DNA from: Pseudomonas sp. W4I3
GTDB taxonomy: Bacteria > Pseudomonadota > Gammaproteobacteria > Pseudomonadales > Pseudomonadaceae
DNA: 64,000 bases
Direction of reading: 5' to 3'
Assembly: GCF_030816195.1 (NCBI RefSeq)
Contig: NZ_JAUSXS010000001.1
Coordinates: 4,053,501 to 4,117,500, forward strand
The notes under the pieces are model-generated. The model saw nothing but the letters and a program-made list of their open reading frames with translations, was not told the DNA's origin and did not search any database. Each line of letters starts with the position of its first letter. Position 1 is the stretch's first letter. The position numbers were made by a program, and so were the translations under genes. This document shows, piece after piece, positions 16,971 to 25,600 of this stretch.

Positions 16971-17492
16971 ATGTTCGAGCTCAAACCCTGTGATCCCGCC
17001 GTCTACCGGCAGCAGACCCGCCGCAGCACGTTGATCATCGCCGTGGTGTTCCTGGCCCTGGCCATGTTGTTGTCGAGCCTGGCGGTGATGCTGTTCGGTG
17101 AACCGGGCGGCGACAACTTTCGCTTCAATGTCGGCGGTGTGTTTGCCGGGGTGTTGATCACCGTCGCCCTGGTGCGTGGCCCCTTCTGGACTCAGCCGTG
17201 GATGGCAGCGGCGGTATACGGCTGGCAGCTCAAGCGCAGCCTGATGAGCGTGACCAATGTGATGCACAAGGTCAGCGAGCGGGTGCAGGCCAACGACCCG
17301 GCAGCCATCAAGCTGTTGCGCTTCTACCACCTGGGGCTGACGCAGATGCACGCTCTGGACGCCAATTCCAGCGCGCAGGCGCAATTGGCCGGTGAGATAG
17401 ACGCCCATAGGGCGAAAATGCAGGCACTGGGCATCGATATCGCACAAACCCGGTTGGATCCGGCCTGGCTGGACAGTCTGAAAAGTGCATAA
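16971..17492 (+). CDS. DUF3087-like inner membrane protein
   Basis: 173 residues from ATG 16971 (MFELKPCDPAVYRQQTRR). Two hydrophobic segments near residues 20-44 and 54-76 are followed by a cytoplasmic helical region containing LLRFYHLGLTQMHALDANSS. This arrangement fits the DUF3087 family of two-helix membrane proteins. An in-frame ATG at 16941 and a farther start at 16902 are possible, but family similarity begins at 16971. Function unknown. Confidence 0.72.
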   Translation: MFELKPCDPAVYRQQTRRSTLIIAVVFLALAMLLSSLAVMLFGEPGGDNFRFNVGGVFAGVLITVALVRGPFWTQPWMAAAVYGWQLKRSLMSVTNVMHKVSERVQANDPAAIKLLRFYHLGLTQMHALDANSSAQAQLAGEIDAHRAKMQALGIDIAQTRLDPAWLDSLKSA

Positions 17493-17616
17493 GGCCGGAC
17501 GACGTCTGGGCTAAAAAAAATAACTTACTGAAAAAAAGAAAATTCTTACATCCTTTCAAGGCGATCATTCCCACGCTAGGCACCTTCTTTTCTAAACGCG
17601 CCTGAGAACCTTGCCT

Positions 17617-18351
17617 ATGTGCGATCGCCACCCCTCTATGAAAGACCGACGAAACTTCCTGCAGCTGGCTGCCGTCAGTGCAGGCGCAACCCTGCTTGCC
17701 GGCGCAATGCCCTCCCTGGCGCACGCAGCCCCGACGCCCGCGGGTCTGCCCAAGCCCGCCAACGACCTCAGCCCACAGCTTGCCTTTCAGCGACTGATGG
17801 ACGGCAACCAGCGTTACGCCGACGGCGTGACCAAGCGTCATGACTTTATGAGCGAACGCGAAGTGTTGGTGGGCGGGCAAAATCCGTTTGTCGCGGTGTT
17901 AAGTTGCGCCGATTCGCGGATCGCTCCCGAGTACGCTTTCGACACCGCCCGCGGTGACCTCTTCGCGGTTCGGGTCGCGGGCAATTTCGTCACCGATAGC
18001 GGGCTTGCAAGCCTCGAATATGCCGTGGCCGTATTGGGCACTCCCTTGATCATGGTATTGGGGCACGACCAGTGCGGCGCCGTCGCGGCGGGGGTCAAGG
18101 CCGTCAAGGATAACGCCCGGTTTCCCGGCAAGATTCAGGGCTTGGCCGACACCTTCAAACCCTCGGTGAACAAGGTATTGAAAGCGCCCGGCGATCTGCT
18201 GGAAAATGCCATCGCACAAAATGTCACCGACACCATGGCGCGACTGATGGCTGAATCAAGCCTGCTGGCCGATGCGGTCGCGGCGGGAACACTGTTGATC
18301 GTCGGCGGCGTGTACAAGCTGCACAGCGGCAAGGTGAAAGTGCTCGGTTAG
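17617..18351 (+). CDS. Beta-class carbonic anhydrase with twin-arginine signal
   Basis: Catalyses CO2 hydration. Zinc ligands and catalytic dyad of the beta class are present: C97, D99 and R101 (SCADSR), then H150 and C153 (GHDQCGA), numbered from ATG 17617. The N-terminus has a twin-arginine motif (DRRNFLQLAA), a hydrophobic stretch and a cleavage site near AHA|AP, so the enzyme is predicted to be exported folded to the periplasm, unlike cytosolic Can/CynT. ATG 17617 has a GAGAA ribosome site at eight bases; a TTG at 17611 and an ATG at 17638 are alternatives. Family assignment is firm, localisation is predicted. Confidence 0.92.
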   Translation: MCDRHPSMKDRRNFLQLAAVSAGATLLAGAMPSLAHAAPTPAGLPKPANDLSPQLAFQRLMDGNQRYADGVTKRHDFMSEREVLVGGQNPFVAVLSCADSRIAPEYAFDTARGDLFAVRVAGNFVTDSGLASLEYAVAVLGTPLIMVLGHDQCGAVAAGVKAVKDNARFPGKIQGLADTFKPSVNKVLKAPGDLLENAIAQNVTDTMARLMAESSLLADAVAAGTLLIVGGVYKLHSGKVKVLG

Positions 18352-18404
18352 GCTCTCTGCAAAAGCGAGCAAGGCAATGACCGTTCAAGGCAAACCCCGC
18401 CTTT

Positions 18405-19280
18405 TCAGCGCTGCGGCGCTTCAAAAACCAAGCCCAGGTCCAGGCGCCCGTCCTTAAGCGGCGGGCACCAGTAATAGCCTCCCGTCAACGGTGTGCTGAT
18501 GCGATACAAGCCATCGACAATCCCATCTTCCAACCCGCTCATGCGCCGCAACTGCGCCTCGAACGCGTCGAAGGAGTGCCCGAATGCCAGAAACATCAGC
18601 CCCGCCTGACCGTTTTCGGCCCAGGGCATTGAACGACGCACCACGAAGGCTTCGGGGGTGAAGCTTTCCTGGGCGGTGCGCTTGGTGTGGGCAAATTCGG
18701 GGGCGTCATCGATTTCTTCGTTGTCGCCATGCCGACGACCGATGATGTGGTCACGCTCCTGGGCAGGTAACGCGGCGAAACCGTCAAGATCGTGCTGCCA
18801 TTGCTGGATAGCAGCGAAGCTGGCGCCGCTGTCGGTCAGCGCGGCTTCCACGGCGGCATCGTCGTGGGGGTTTTCGGTGCCGTCTTCGTAGTCGGTCAGG
18901 TCGAATCCGGTCTTGTAGCGAAAACCTTCGGTCATCTGTACCAGGCGCAACGCCGGCGCCAGCGCTTTTTCAAACGAGCGGCTACGCAGCAGCAATTCAC
19001 CACGGTCCACACCATGCAGCCATACCCACAACGCCTGCTGGGTCGACGGGTTGTGTGCGCCCGTGCCGCTGACCGCAGGGAAGGCCCGCAACCCAGCGAT
19101 GTCGGCACCCAGCGCCTTTACCAGCGGCTCACCGAAACCGACCACCGCCGCTGAATCCGTCAGTTGCACCAGCGCGTCCAGCGCAGCGGGCAAGGCGCCC
19201 GGGGACTCAATGGCAAAAAACAGATGGCGTGCCTGCAACGGCACCGGTGCGGCAAGAATGCCCGGCTGGTACTGACTCAT
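18405..19280 (-). CDS. Dye-decolourising (DyP-type) haem peroxidase
   Basis: 291 residues. The hallmark catalytic aspartate motif lies at TDYEDGTENP (D133), a probable proximal haem histidine at H198 (FAHTKRT) and a probable distal arginine at R215 or R216 (VVRRSMPW). The end region GGYYWCPPLKDG is typical of the YfeX-like subgroup. No signal peptide or encapsulin-targeting tail is evident, so it is probably cytosolic. ATG 19280 is preceded by AAGGAG. It is divergent from the aldehyde dehydrogenase gene at 19419. Confidence 0.92.
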   Translation of the reverse strand: MSQYQPGILAAPVPLQARHLFFAIESPGALPAALDALVQLTDSAAVVGFGEPLVKALGADIAGLRAFPAVSGTGAHNPSTQQALWVWLHGVDRGELLLRSRSFEKALAPALRLVQMTEGFRYKTGFDLTDYEDGTENPHDDAAVEAALTDSGASFAAIQQWQHDLDGFAALPAQERDHIIGRRHGDNEEIDDAPEFAHTKRTAQESFTPEAFVVRRSMPWAENGQAGLMFLAFGHSFDAFEAQLRRMSGLEDGIVDGLYRISTPLTGGYYWCPPLKDGRLDLGLVFEAPQR

Positions 19281-19418
19281 GTGAACTCCTTCAAGAAAGC
19301 CGCGCAGTTTATCCCGAAGCGCCCGCAATGCGCAGTGCAAAGCGCGCAAGCCTTGCCACAGAGCCCGTGTATGGGTGACTCTCTAGTCATGTTTTGCAAC
19401 TATTCCAGGGGTAGCGAC

Positions 19419-21035
19419 ATGACCACCAGTAACCTGCTCGCCCAGCTGTTTCCCACCTCCACCGCCGATATTCCCGAGGCCTTTCGCCTGGGCGAGCCGA
19501 TTGAACAGCGTGATTACCTGGTCGACGGCCAGTTGCGGGTGTGGAATGGCCCATTAGCGCGTATTCAAAGCCCGGTGCAAGTTGGCGACGAACGCGTACA
19601 CATCGGCAGCACACCGCTGCTCGACGCCGAGACCGCCCTCACCGCCCTCGACGCCGCCGTGCGCGCGTACGACAGGGGTCAGGGCGAATGGCCGACCATG
19701 CGAGTGGCTGACCGCATCCTGCATGTGGAAGCCTTCCTGCGGCGCATGCGCGAACAGCGCGAGGGGGTGGTCAAGCTGCTGATGTGGGAGATCGGCAAGA
19801 ACCTCAAGGACTCGCAGAAAGAGTTCGACCGCACCTGTGATTACATCACCGACACCATCAACGCCCTCAAGGAACTCGACCGGCGCAGCAGCCGTTTCGA
19901 GCTGGAGCAGGACACCCTGGGGCAAATCCGCCGCGTGCCGATGGGCGTGGCGCTGTGCATGGGCCCGTACAACTATCCACTGAACGAGACCTTCACCACG
20001 CTGATCCCGGCGCTGATCATGGGTAACACCGTGGTCTTCAAGCCGGCCAAGCTTGGCGTGCTGCTGATTCGCCCGCTGCTGGAAGCGTTCCGCGACAGTT
20101 TCCCGGCCGGGGTGATCAACGTGATCTACGGCAGCGGGCGCGAAACCGTCAGCGCGCTGATGGCCAGCGGCAAGATCGATATCTTTGCGTTTATCGGCAC
20201 CAACAAGGCTGCCAGCGACCTTAAGAAACTCCATCCAAAACCACACCGCCTGCGCGCCGCATTGGGCCTGGACGCGAAAAACCCCGGCATCGTGCTGCCC
20301 GAGGTCGACCTCGACAATGCGGTCAGCGAAGCGCTCACCGGCTCGTTGTCGTTCAATGGCCAGCGTTGCACCGCGTTGAAAATCCTCTTCGTCCATGAGG
20401 ATGTGGTCGCCAGTTTTATCGAGAAATTCAACCGCAAGCTCGCCACGCTCAAACCCGGCATGCCGTGGGAGGACGGTGTCGCGCTGACGCCGCTGCCCGA
20501 AGTAGGCAAGGTGGACTACCTCAACGGGCTGGTGGCCGATGCCGCTCAACACGGCGCCAAGGTGGTGAATGAACACGGCGGTGAAAGCCGCGGTTCGTTC
20601 TTCTACCCGGCGGTGCTGTACCCGGTGAACCCGCAGATGCGCGTGTACCACGAGGAGCAGTTCGGCCCGGTGGTGCCGATCGTGCCTTACCGGGACCTGG
20701 AAAAAGTAATCGACTACGTGCTGGACTCGGACTTCGGTCAGCAATTGAGCCTGTTCGGCACCAACGCCGTGGAAATCGGACGGCTGGTGGACACCTTCGC
20801 CAACCAGGTCGGCCGGATCAATATCAATGCCCAGTGCCAACGCGGGCCAGATACCTTCCCCTTCAACGGGCGTAAGAACTCGGCCGAGGGTACGTTGTCG
20901 GTACATGACGCCCTGCGCGTGTTCTCGATCCGCACCTTGGTGGCGACCAAGTTCCAGGAGAGCAATAAAGCGTTGATCAGCGAGATTCTGCGCAACCGCG
21001 ACTCCAGCTTCTTGACCACCGATTACATTTTCTAA
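19419..21035 (+). CDS. NADP-dependent glyceraldehyde-3-phosphate (GapN-like) aldehyde dehydrogenase
   Basis: 538-residue member of the aldehyde dehydrogenase superfamily, closest by eye to non-phosphorylating NADP-dependent GAPDH. The Rossmann region includes PYNYPLNE and the GNTVVFKPAK motif. The catalytic cysteine is C317 in FNGQRCTALK. At the place of the usual general-base glutamate (ELGGKNP in typical ALDHs) the sequence reads LGLDAKNP, so an aspartate may substitute. ATG 19419 is preferred over upstream in-frame starts, where homology is absent. The FUSC-type gene starts 14 bases after its stop. Confidence 0.88.
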   Translation: MTTSNLLAQLFPTSTADIPEAFRLGEPIEQRDYLVDGQLRVWNGPLARIQSPVQVGDERVHIGSTPLLDAETALTALDAAVRAYDRGQGEWPTMRVADRILHVEAFLRRMREQREGVVKLLMWEIGKNLKDSQKEFDRTCDYITDTINALKELDRRSSRFELEQDTLGQIRRVPMGVALCMGPYNYPLNETFTTLIPALIMGNTVVFKPAKLGVLLIRPLLEAFRDSFPAGVINVIYGSGRETVSALMASGKIDIFAFIGTNKAASDLKKLHPKPHRLRAALGLDAKNPGIVLPEVDLDNAVSEALTGSLSFNGQRCTALKILFVHEDVVASFIEKFNRKLATLKPGMPWEDGVALTPLPEVGKVDYLNGLVADAAQHGAKVVNEHGGESRGSFFYPAVLYPVNPQMRVYHEEQFGPVVPIVPYRDLEKVIDYVLDSDFGQQLSLFGTNAVEIGRLVDTFANQVGRININAQCQRGPDTFPFNGRKNSAEGTLSVHDALRVFSIRTLVATKFQESNKALISEILRNRDSSFLTTDYIF

Positions 21036-21049
21036 AGGACGGTTCGCCG

Positions 21050-22120
21050 TTGATTAACGTGCACTTGCCTGTATTTGCCCGGCGCCTGCTGCGGCCCCTG
21101 CTCGACCCGTACCGCCGCTTTCGCCACGCCAAGCTGATCCACGCCGCGCGCGTGTCGGTCGGTTTGCTGGCGACGATCCTGCTGACCACCGGCCTCAATC
21201 TGCCCCATGGAGAATGGGCTTCGGTGACCATGCTGATCGTGATCGGTGGCTTGCAGCACCACGGCAACATCGGCAAGAAAGCCGTGGAACGCGCCTACGG
21301 CACCTTGATCGGCGCCAGCGTCGGTTTGCTGCTGGTGGTGCAACAGGCGTACTTTGGCCTGCCGCTGCTGACCTATCTGTTGATGTCGGTGGTGTGCGGG
21401 TTCTTTTCCTATCACGCCATCGGCAAAGGCGGTTACATCGCGCTGCTGTCGGCGATCACGGTGTTTATCGTGGCGGGCCACGGCGACAACCCGATCTCGG
21501 ATGGCTTATGGCGCACGGTCGATATTCTGATCGGCATCGCGCTGGCCCTGGCGTTTTCCTTCGCCCTGCCGCTGTACGCGGTGTACTCGTGGCGCTACAA
21601 CCTGGCCAGTGCGTTACGCGATTGCGCGCAAATCTATAGTCGGATCATCAAGGGTCAATCGGTAACTGACGATGAACACCTCAAGCTGCTCAACCGCTTG
21701 AACGCGGCGATGCTGCAACTGCGCTCGCTGATGCCGTCGGTGTCCAAGGAAGTGCGGATCTCCATGACCGAACTGGACGCGATCCAGCGGCACTTGCGCA
21801 TGTGCATCAGCACTCTGGAGATTTTGGGCAATACCCGCCCGGATCCTCGGGATGAGCAAGCGATGGCACAGATGCAGGAGGTGTTGAAGGTTGAGCACCG
21901 GCAGATTCGGGTGCAGTTGGTGGGGATGGCGCGGGCGTTGAAATCGGGGGTGACGCAGCGGTTGGAGAGGCCGGGTAGTGCTGCGTCGAACGTCAGAATG
22001 CTGGATACACCGGTACATAACGGATTGGATGGCTACCGATTGTTGACGTTGCAATTGGCCGCGAATGTAGAAGTGATGCGCAGCAGATTGGCCAAAAGTG
22101 CCGGGCGTTGGAAAATTTGA
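21050..22120 (+). CDS. FUSC-family inner membrane protein
   Basis: 356 residues. The N-terminal half has about six hydrophobic segments with the motif GEWASVTMLIVIGGLQHHGNIGKKAVERAYGT, the pattern of fusaric-acid-resistance (FUSC / aromatic acid exporter) membrane domains. The C-terminal half is a helical cytosolic domain. The start is TTG at 21050, 11 bases after AAGGA; a GTG at 21059 is an alternative. Cotranscription with the aldehyde dehydrogenase is likely from the 14-base gap. Substrate unknown. Confidence 0.83.
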   Translation: MINVHLPVFARRLLRPLLDPYRRFRHAKLIHAARVSVGLLATILLTTGLNLPHGEWASVTMLIVIGGLQHHGNIGKKAVERAYGTLIGASVGLLLVVQQAYFGLPLLTYLLMSVVCGFFSYHAIGKGGYIALLSAITVFIVAGHGDNPISDGLWRTVDILIGIALALAFSFALPLYAVYSWRYNLASALRDCAQIYSRIIKGQSVTDDEHLKLLNRLNAAMLQLRSLMPSVSKEVRISMTELDAIQRHLRMCISTLEILGNTRPDPRDEQAMAQMQEVLKVEHRQIRVQLVGMARALKSGVTQRLERPGSAASNVRMLDTPVHNGLDGYRLLTLQLAANVEVMRSRLAKSAGRWKI

Positions 22121-22178
22121 TAGCACATCGATCAACGATCGGTGGGTGGCCTACCTTCCATCCGAGAACCCGGCCTAC

Positions 22179-22200
22179 CTGTTAGTTATGACAGTAGACA
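22179..22200 (+). promoter_or_regulatory. Shared palindromic element upstream of the CBM14-like lipoprotein gene
   Basis: CTGTTA-GTTA-TGACAG (22179-22194) directly followed by TAGAC (22195-22199), reading towards the lipoprotein gene; the start codon is 60 bases beyond. The same element, oriented towards the gene each time, stands before both giant Ig-like genes (27159-27180 and 31043-31064). It is a near-perfect inverted repeat of CTGTYA halves spaced by four bases, the size of a dimeric regulator site. Confidence 0.6.
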
Positions 22201-22254
22201 ATAAAATCTTTTAATAGCCAAATATTCGGGCATCTCCCTCTAAAGGATAACGCC

Positions 22255-22563
22255 ATGCGCTCACTTAATGTTAGACACCTAAAAAACAACATGCCGAAAT
22301 TCGTATTTCTCATTGGACTTGCGGTGTTGACCAGCGCTTGCACCACGCAGGACGAACAGTGGACTTACCCTGAGCCCCAGGGAACAAATGACCCATCAAT
22401 ACCGCCCGACCCCCCCTGTTCAGTAAACGGTTATTTTGCGAGCAATACGCCGGGGAAATACTATCACTGCATTTATAATACCGCTCACGGACGATGGCTG
22501 AAAACCATTTTCACATGCCCTAATGGAAAAATATTTAATAACGCCACTCAAAAATGCGAATGA
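22255..22563 (+). CDS. Putative lipoprotein with CBM14-like (peritrophin-A) chitin-binding pattern
   Basis: 102 residues. After a basic start, a hydrophobic segment (FVFLIGLAVL) runs into TSAC at residue 29, a slightly non-standard lipobox, so an outer-membrane-anchored lipoprotein is predicted. A Pro-rich linker leads to a module with cysteine and aromatic spacing of the type 2 chitin-binding fold: C...GYF...KYYHC......W....TCPNGKIFN...KC. CBM14 domains are common in invertebrates and their viruses and unusual in bacteria. AAGGA lies seven bases before ATG 22255. Locally AT-rich. Binding to chitin is inferred from the pattern only. Confidence 0.62.
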   Translation: MRSLNVRHLKNNMPKFVFLIGLAVLTSACTTQDEQWTYPEPQGTNDPSIPPDPPCSVNGYFASNTPGKYYHCIYNTAHGRWLKTIFTCPNGKIFNNATQKCE

Positions 22564-22592
22564 AGTTTAATTATAATTCCGCGCATTAAATT

Positions 22593-22622
22593 AACTTTCG
22601 CCACTCCAGTGGCGAAAGTTTC
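22593..22622. terminator. Perfect inverted repeat between convergent genes
   Basis: AACTTTCGCCACT (22593-22605) and AGTGGCGAAAGTT (22608-22620) form a perfect 13-base stem with a two-base loop. It lies 30 bases after the lipoprotein stop and 77 bases from the end of the convergent giant gene. No long U-tract, so it may act as a bidirectional terminator or a transcript-stabilising hairpin. Confidence 0.6.
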
Positions 22623-22699
22623 AATACGATTCGAATATCCTGCCTCCGTCGCCCCCAGGAATACCCGAAATGCGGATATTCCCAGGACCGCGCATTAAC

Positions 22700-25600
22700 T
22701 CAAAACATTACCATCGTCAAACGGTTGCCCAGTTCCGACATGCTGGCTTCGCCGCCGTTGTATATACTTTTCCCCCATCTGGCAAGAAATCCGGAACTGT
22801 CGGTTGACCAGAATAAGTTGTGGGCCTGCCCTTGCCAGCGGCCTGAACCGCCATGCTGAGCATAGATCCCCCTCAACTCATTCAGACTCGGCAATCTTCC
22901 CCCACGACTGGCCGCCTGCTTCAAGCACTCCTTATATCCGCCGCCGCCGCCGTAGTCGCGGAAAAACGCCACGTTTCTTACCTGTACGTCATAACCCAAG
23001 GTGGTACCCTGAGCATCACGACAGGTAATGCGCGTACTGCCGTTATTTCGAATAACTACTGCGCCAGTGCTGTCTACTACCGCACAGGCAGGGTTGCTTG
23101 ACGCATAGGTATAAGGTTCGCGCCCACCACTGGCACGATGCTGAAACGTATCCAGATTGTGTTGAGGTCGGAAGGCTGGATTGGTACCCAGGCCCGCCCA
23201 CAAATACAAACGCTGATCGCGCACCACCGTTGTCGTGTTAAAGCTGAACGGCACGGTACGGTCCACGGTAAAGGATCGGGTTGTGGATTCAAGATTGTCA
23301 TACAGCGCCCGGACTTTGAACGAATAGGTTCGCTGCGCCAAGTTACTCCTGATCAATGACCACTCGCCTGTCAGATTGACAGGCAACACTACCGATGGGC
23401 TACCGTCTTCATATAACTGCACTTTAAGACGAGGCGTTGCGACACCTCTGAGCGTCACCTGAGTATCAAAGGTCGTTCCGTTATGGGTAACTTCGCCCTT
23501 TGAGTCAAAGACAGCAATAGTGGGGGTCACACTGTTGAGGATAGTCATTGAATATTGGGCCGAGATCGGTAAGTCCCCATAGAGCGCCCTAGCGGTAAAA
23601 CGACGAAGTCCCTGGGACAGCCCCGTCAACCGCAATTGCCAGACACCGTTATTGTCAGCCCTAGCTGTTCCCTTGCGGACAGAGCCGTCAAAGATATCCA
23701 CATCACGACCGGGCGCAGCGGTGCCGCTGAGCGTCACGGCAACGGCCACAGTATAGCCACCATCCACGATCAGATTATCTCGGTCATCGCGTGCATAAAT
23801 GATCACAGGACGCTCCGTCACATCAGAAACGCTGTAGACCTCCTGCTGAAAATCGATGACCTCACGGTCAAACGCCGGGCTGGATGCCAGTGAGACTCTG
23901 AACACAGTGGTCAAGGTGCTGCCGTGTTTCAGGTCTTTGAAATAACTCGCTGGAACAGCGGCCTCAAAGAAACCATTCGTCACCCATTGCTGCGTCACAA
24001 CATCACTTTCAAGAGCCCAGACTTGATAGTTGTGAGGTTGCCCATCAGCCCGGGTGCCCTTAAGTTTCAGGTAGACCGGTTGATGCGCGGCAATGAACGG
24101 CCATGTAGAGGCACGCACCATCGCCCCACTGATCACACGACTCAGTTCCAGGACCTTGGTAACGGGATCGGCTTGATTGATGATCACCGGAGGCCGGTGG
24201 GCGGCTGTCAGGGGTGTCAGCATGACAGTCACCACGCCCGATGGAATACTGTCTCCGGCTCCCGTTGCCACGTGGTATTGAACGGTGAAACGGGTGGTGC
24301 CATTCCCGATATTGGCGGCTATCACGCTGGCAGGCACGGCGAACGCTACACTTCCATCGACCTCGCCCGGCAATGTGATTGTGAACGACCCTGCCCCCTC
24401 GGTCCCCTCCAATACCAATGTGATCTGATGCTGGGTTGACATAGGGGTATAGGCGACGATGATTTGCCCGCCATTCTGTGCATTCAGCGAATCCAGCGTT
24501 ACCAGAGAGTCGGAGCCCACTGCATAGACCACCGTGGGATAGGGCAATTCTTGCGGTAACTCCTGAATCAAGTAATTTCGGACACCGAATAACACCGCTG
24601 ACTCCCGATCCGGGTTCCGTCCGAAGTTGGCATAAAACAAAATACTCAGGTCCGACCCATCCAGCAGATCAAGTAACTTGTCCACCGGGGCCGCGACAGA
24701 AACACCGTTGGTGGCTACTTCCTCGCCCACCAGATTGCCGTCATAACGGGCCTCGAAGTAGCTTGACCCGTCCCTGAAAGTCCCCATGTACTCAAGCCAC
24801 ATGTATTGCAAGGCATGCACGAATGGCCAGGTATTCATGCGCGTGCGCTCGAGACCATCGAGTTTGAATAGCTCCAGCACCTGATTTTCACCGGCAATAT
24901 CCAATATGGGCGTCGGCAAATGCACGATGGGCAGTAAAAGAAGTGACAAGACCGGCGACGGCGTTTCACGCCCTCCGCGCAGCACATCGTATTGCACTGA
25001 AACATCACGTCCGAGGCGATGGATATTGACCCCTACCACCTCGGCAGGTACTAGAAATTCGACACGCCCCTGAGAGTTACCGTTTTTTATTTCACTGAAG
25101 CTGCCGATGCCCGGCAGGCCTTTCCATCGCGCCCGAATCTGATCGGTTGGGAGCATCCGCAGGTAGCTGACCACGATAGTTGCCCCGGCGGTTACCGCTT
25201 CAGGTGCAAGCTCATCAGGGTTTCGCGAAGCCTCCCACACTTCCGGCCTGAGCAATTCGCCCAGTCCTGGTCCCACCGTCACGCGCAGTATTGCGGAACG
25301 TAATATCGGGCTCCCCTCGCGCTCGATGAAATAGCTCAGGCGAATCTCACCGGAGAGGTTTTTATCGACATACGTCCTGTCAACATCAAACTCCAGGGGA
25401 CGGCCCGCCGTTCCGCTATTAAGGGTGATCTCCCCCCCTGTGCTGCCGCCGGTTCCTGAGCCTATCCAAGTCCAGGTGACTTTATCGCCAACCAGTGTCA
25501 TGACATAAGGCAAAGTGACCGTCGCCCGCCCAATCAGCACCGCAGGGTCCAGGTTGTCATGTTCATCGGTCATGGCGATCAGCGGTGCAAGAAGATCAGG

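Noticed and set aside
22179..22194. Shared palindrome as a las/rhl or lux box for a known quorum regulator
   Set aside because: The half-sites CTGTYA with four-base spacer do not fit the CT-N12-AG las/rhl pattern well and no LuxR-type gene is in the window; left as unknown.
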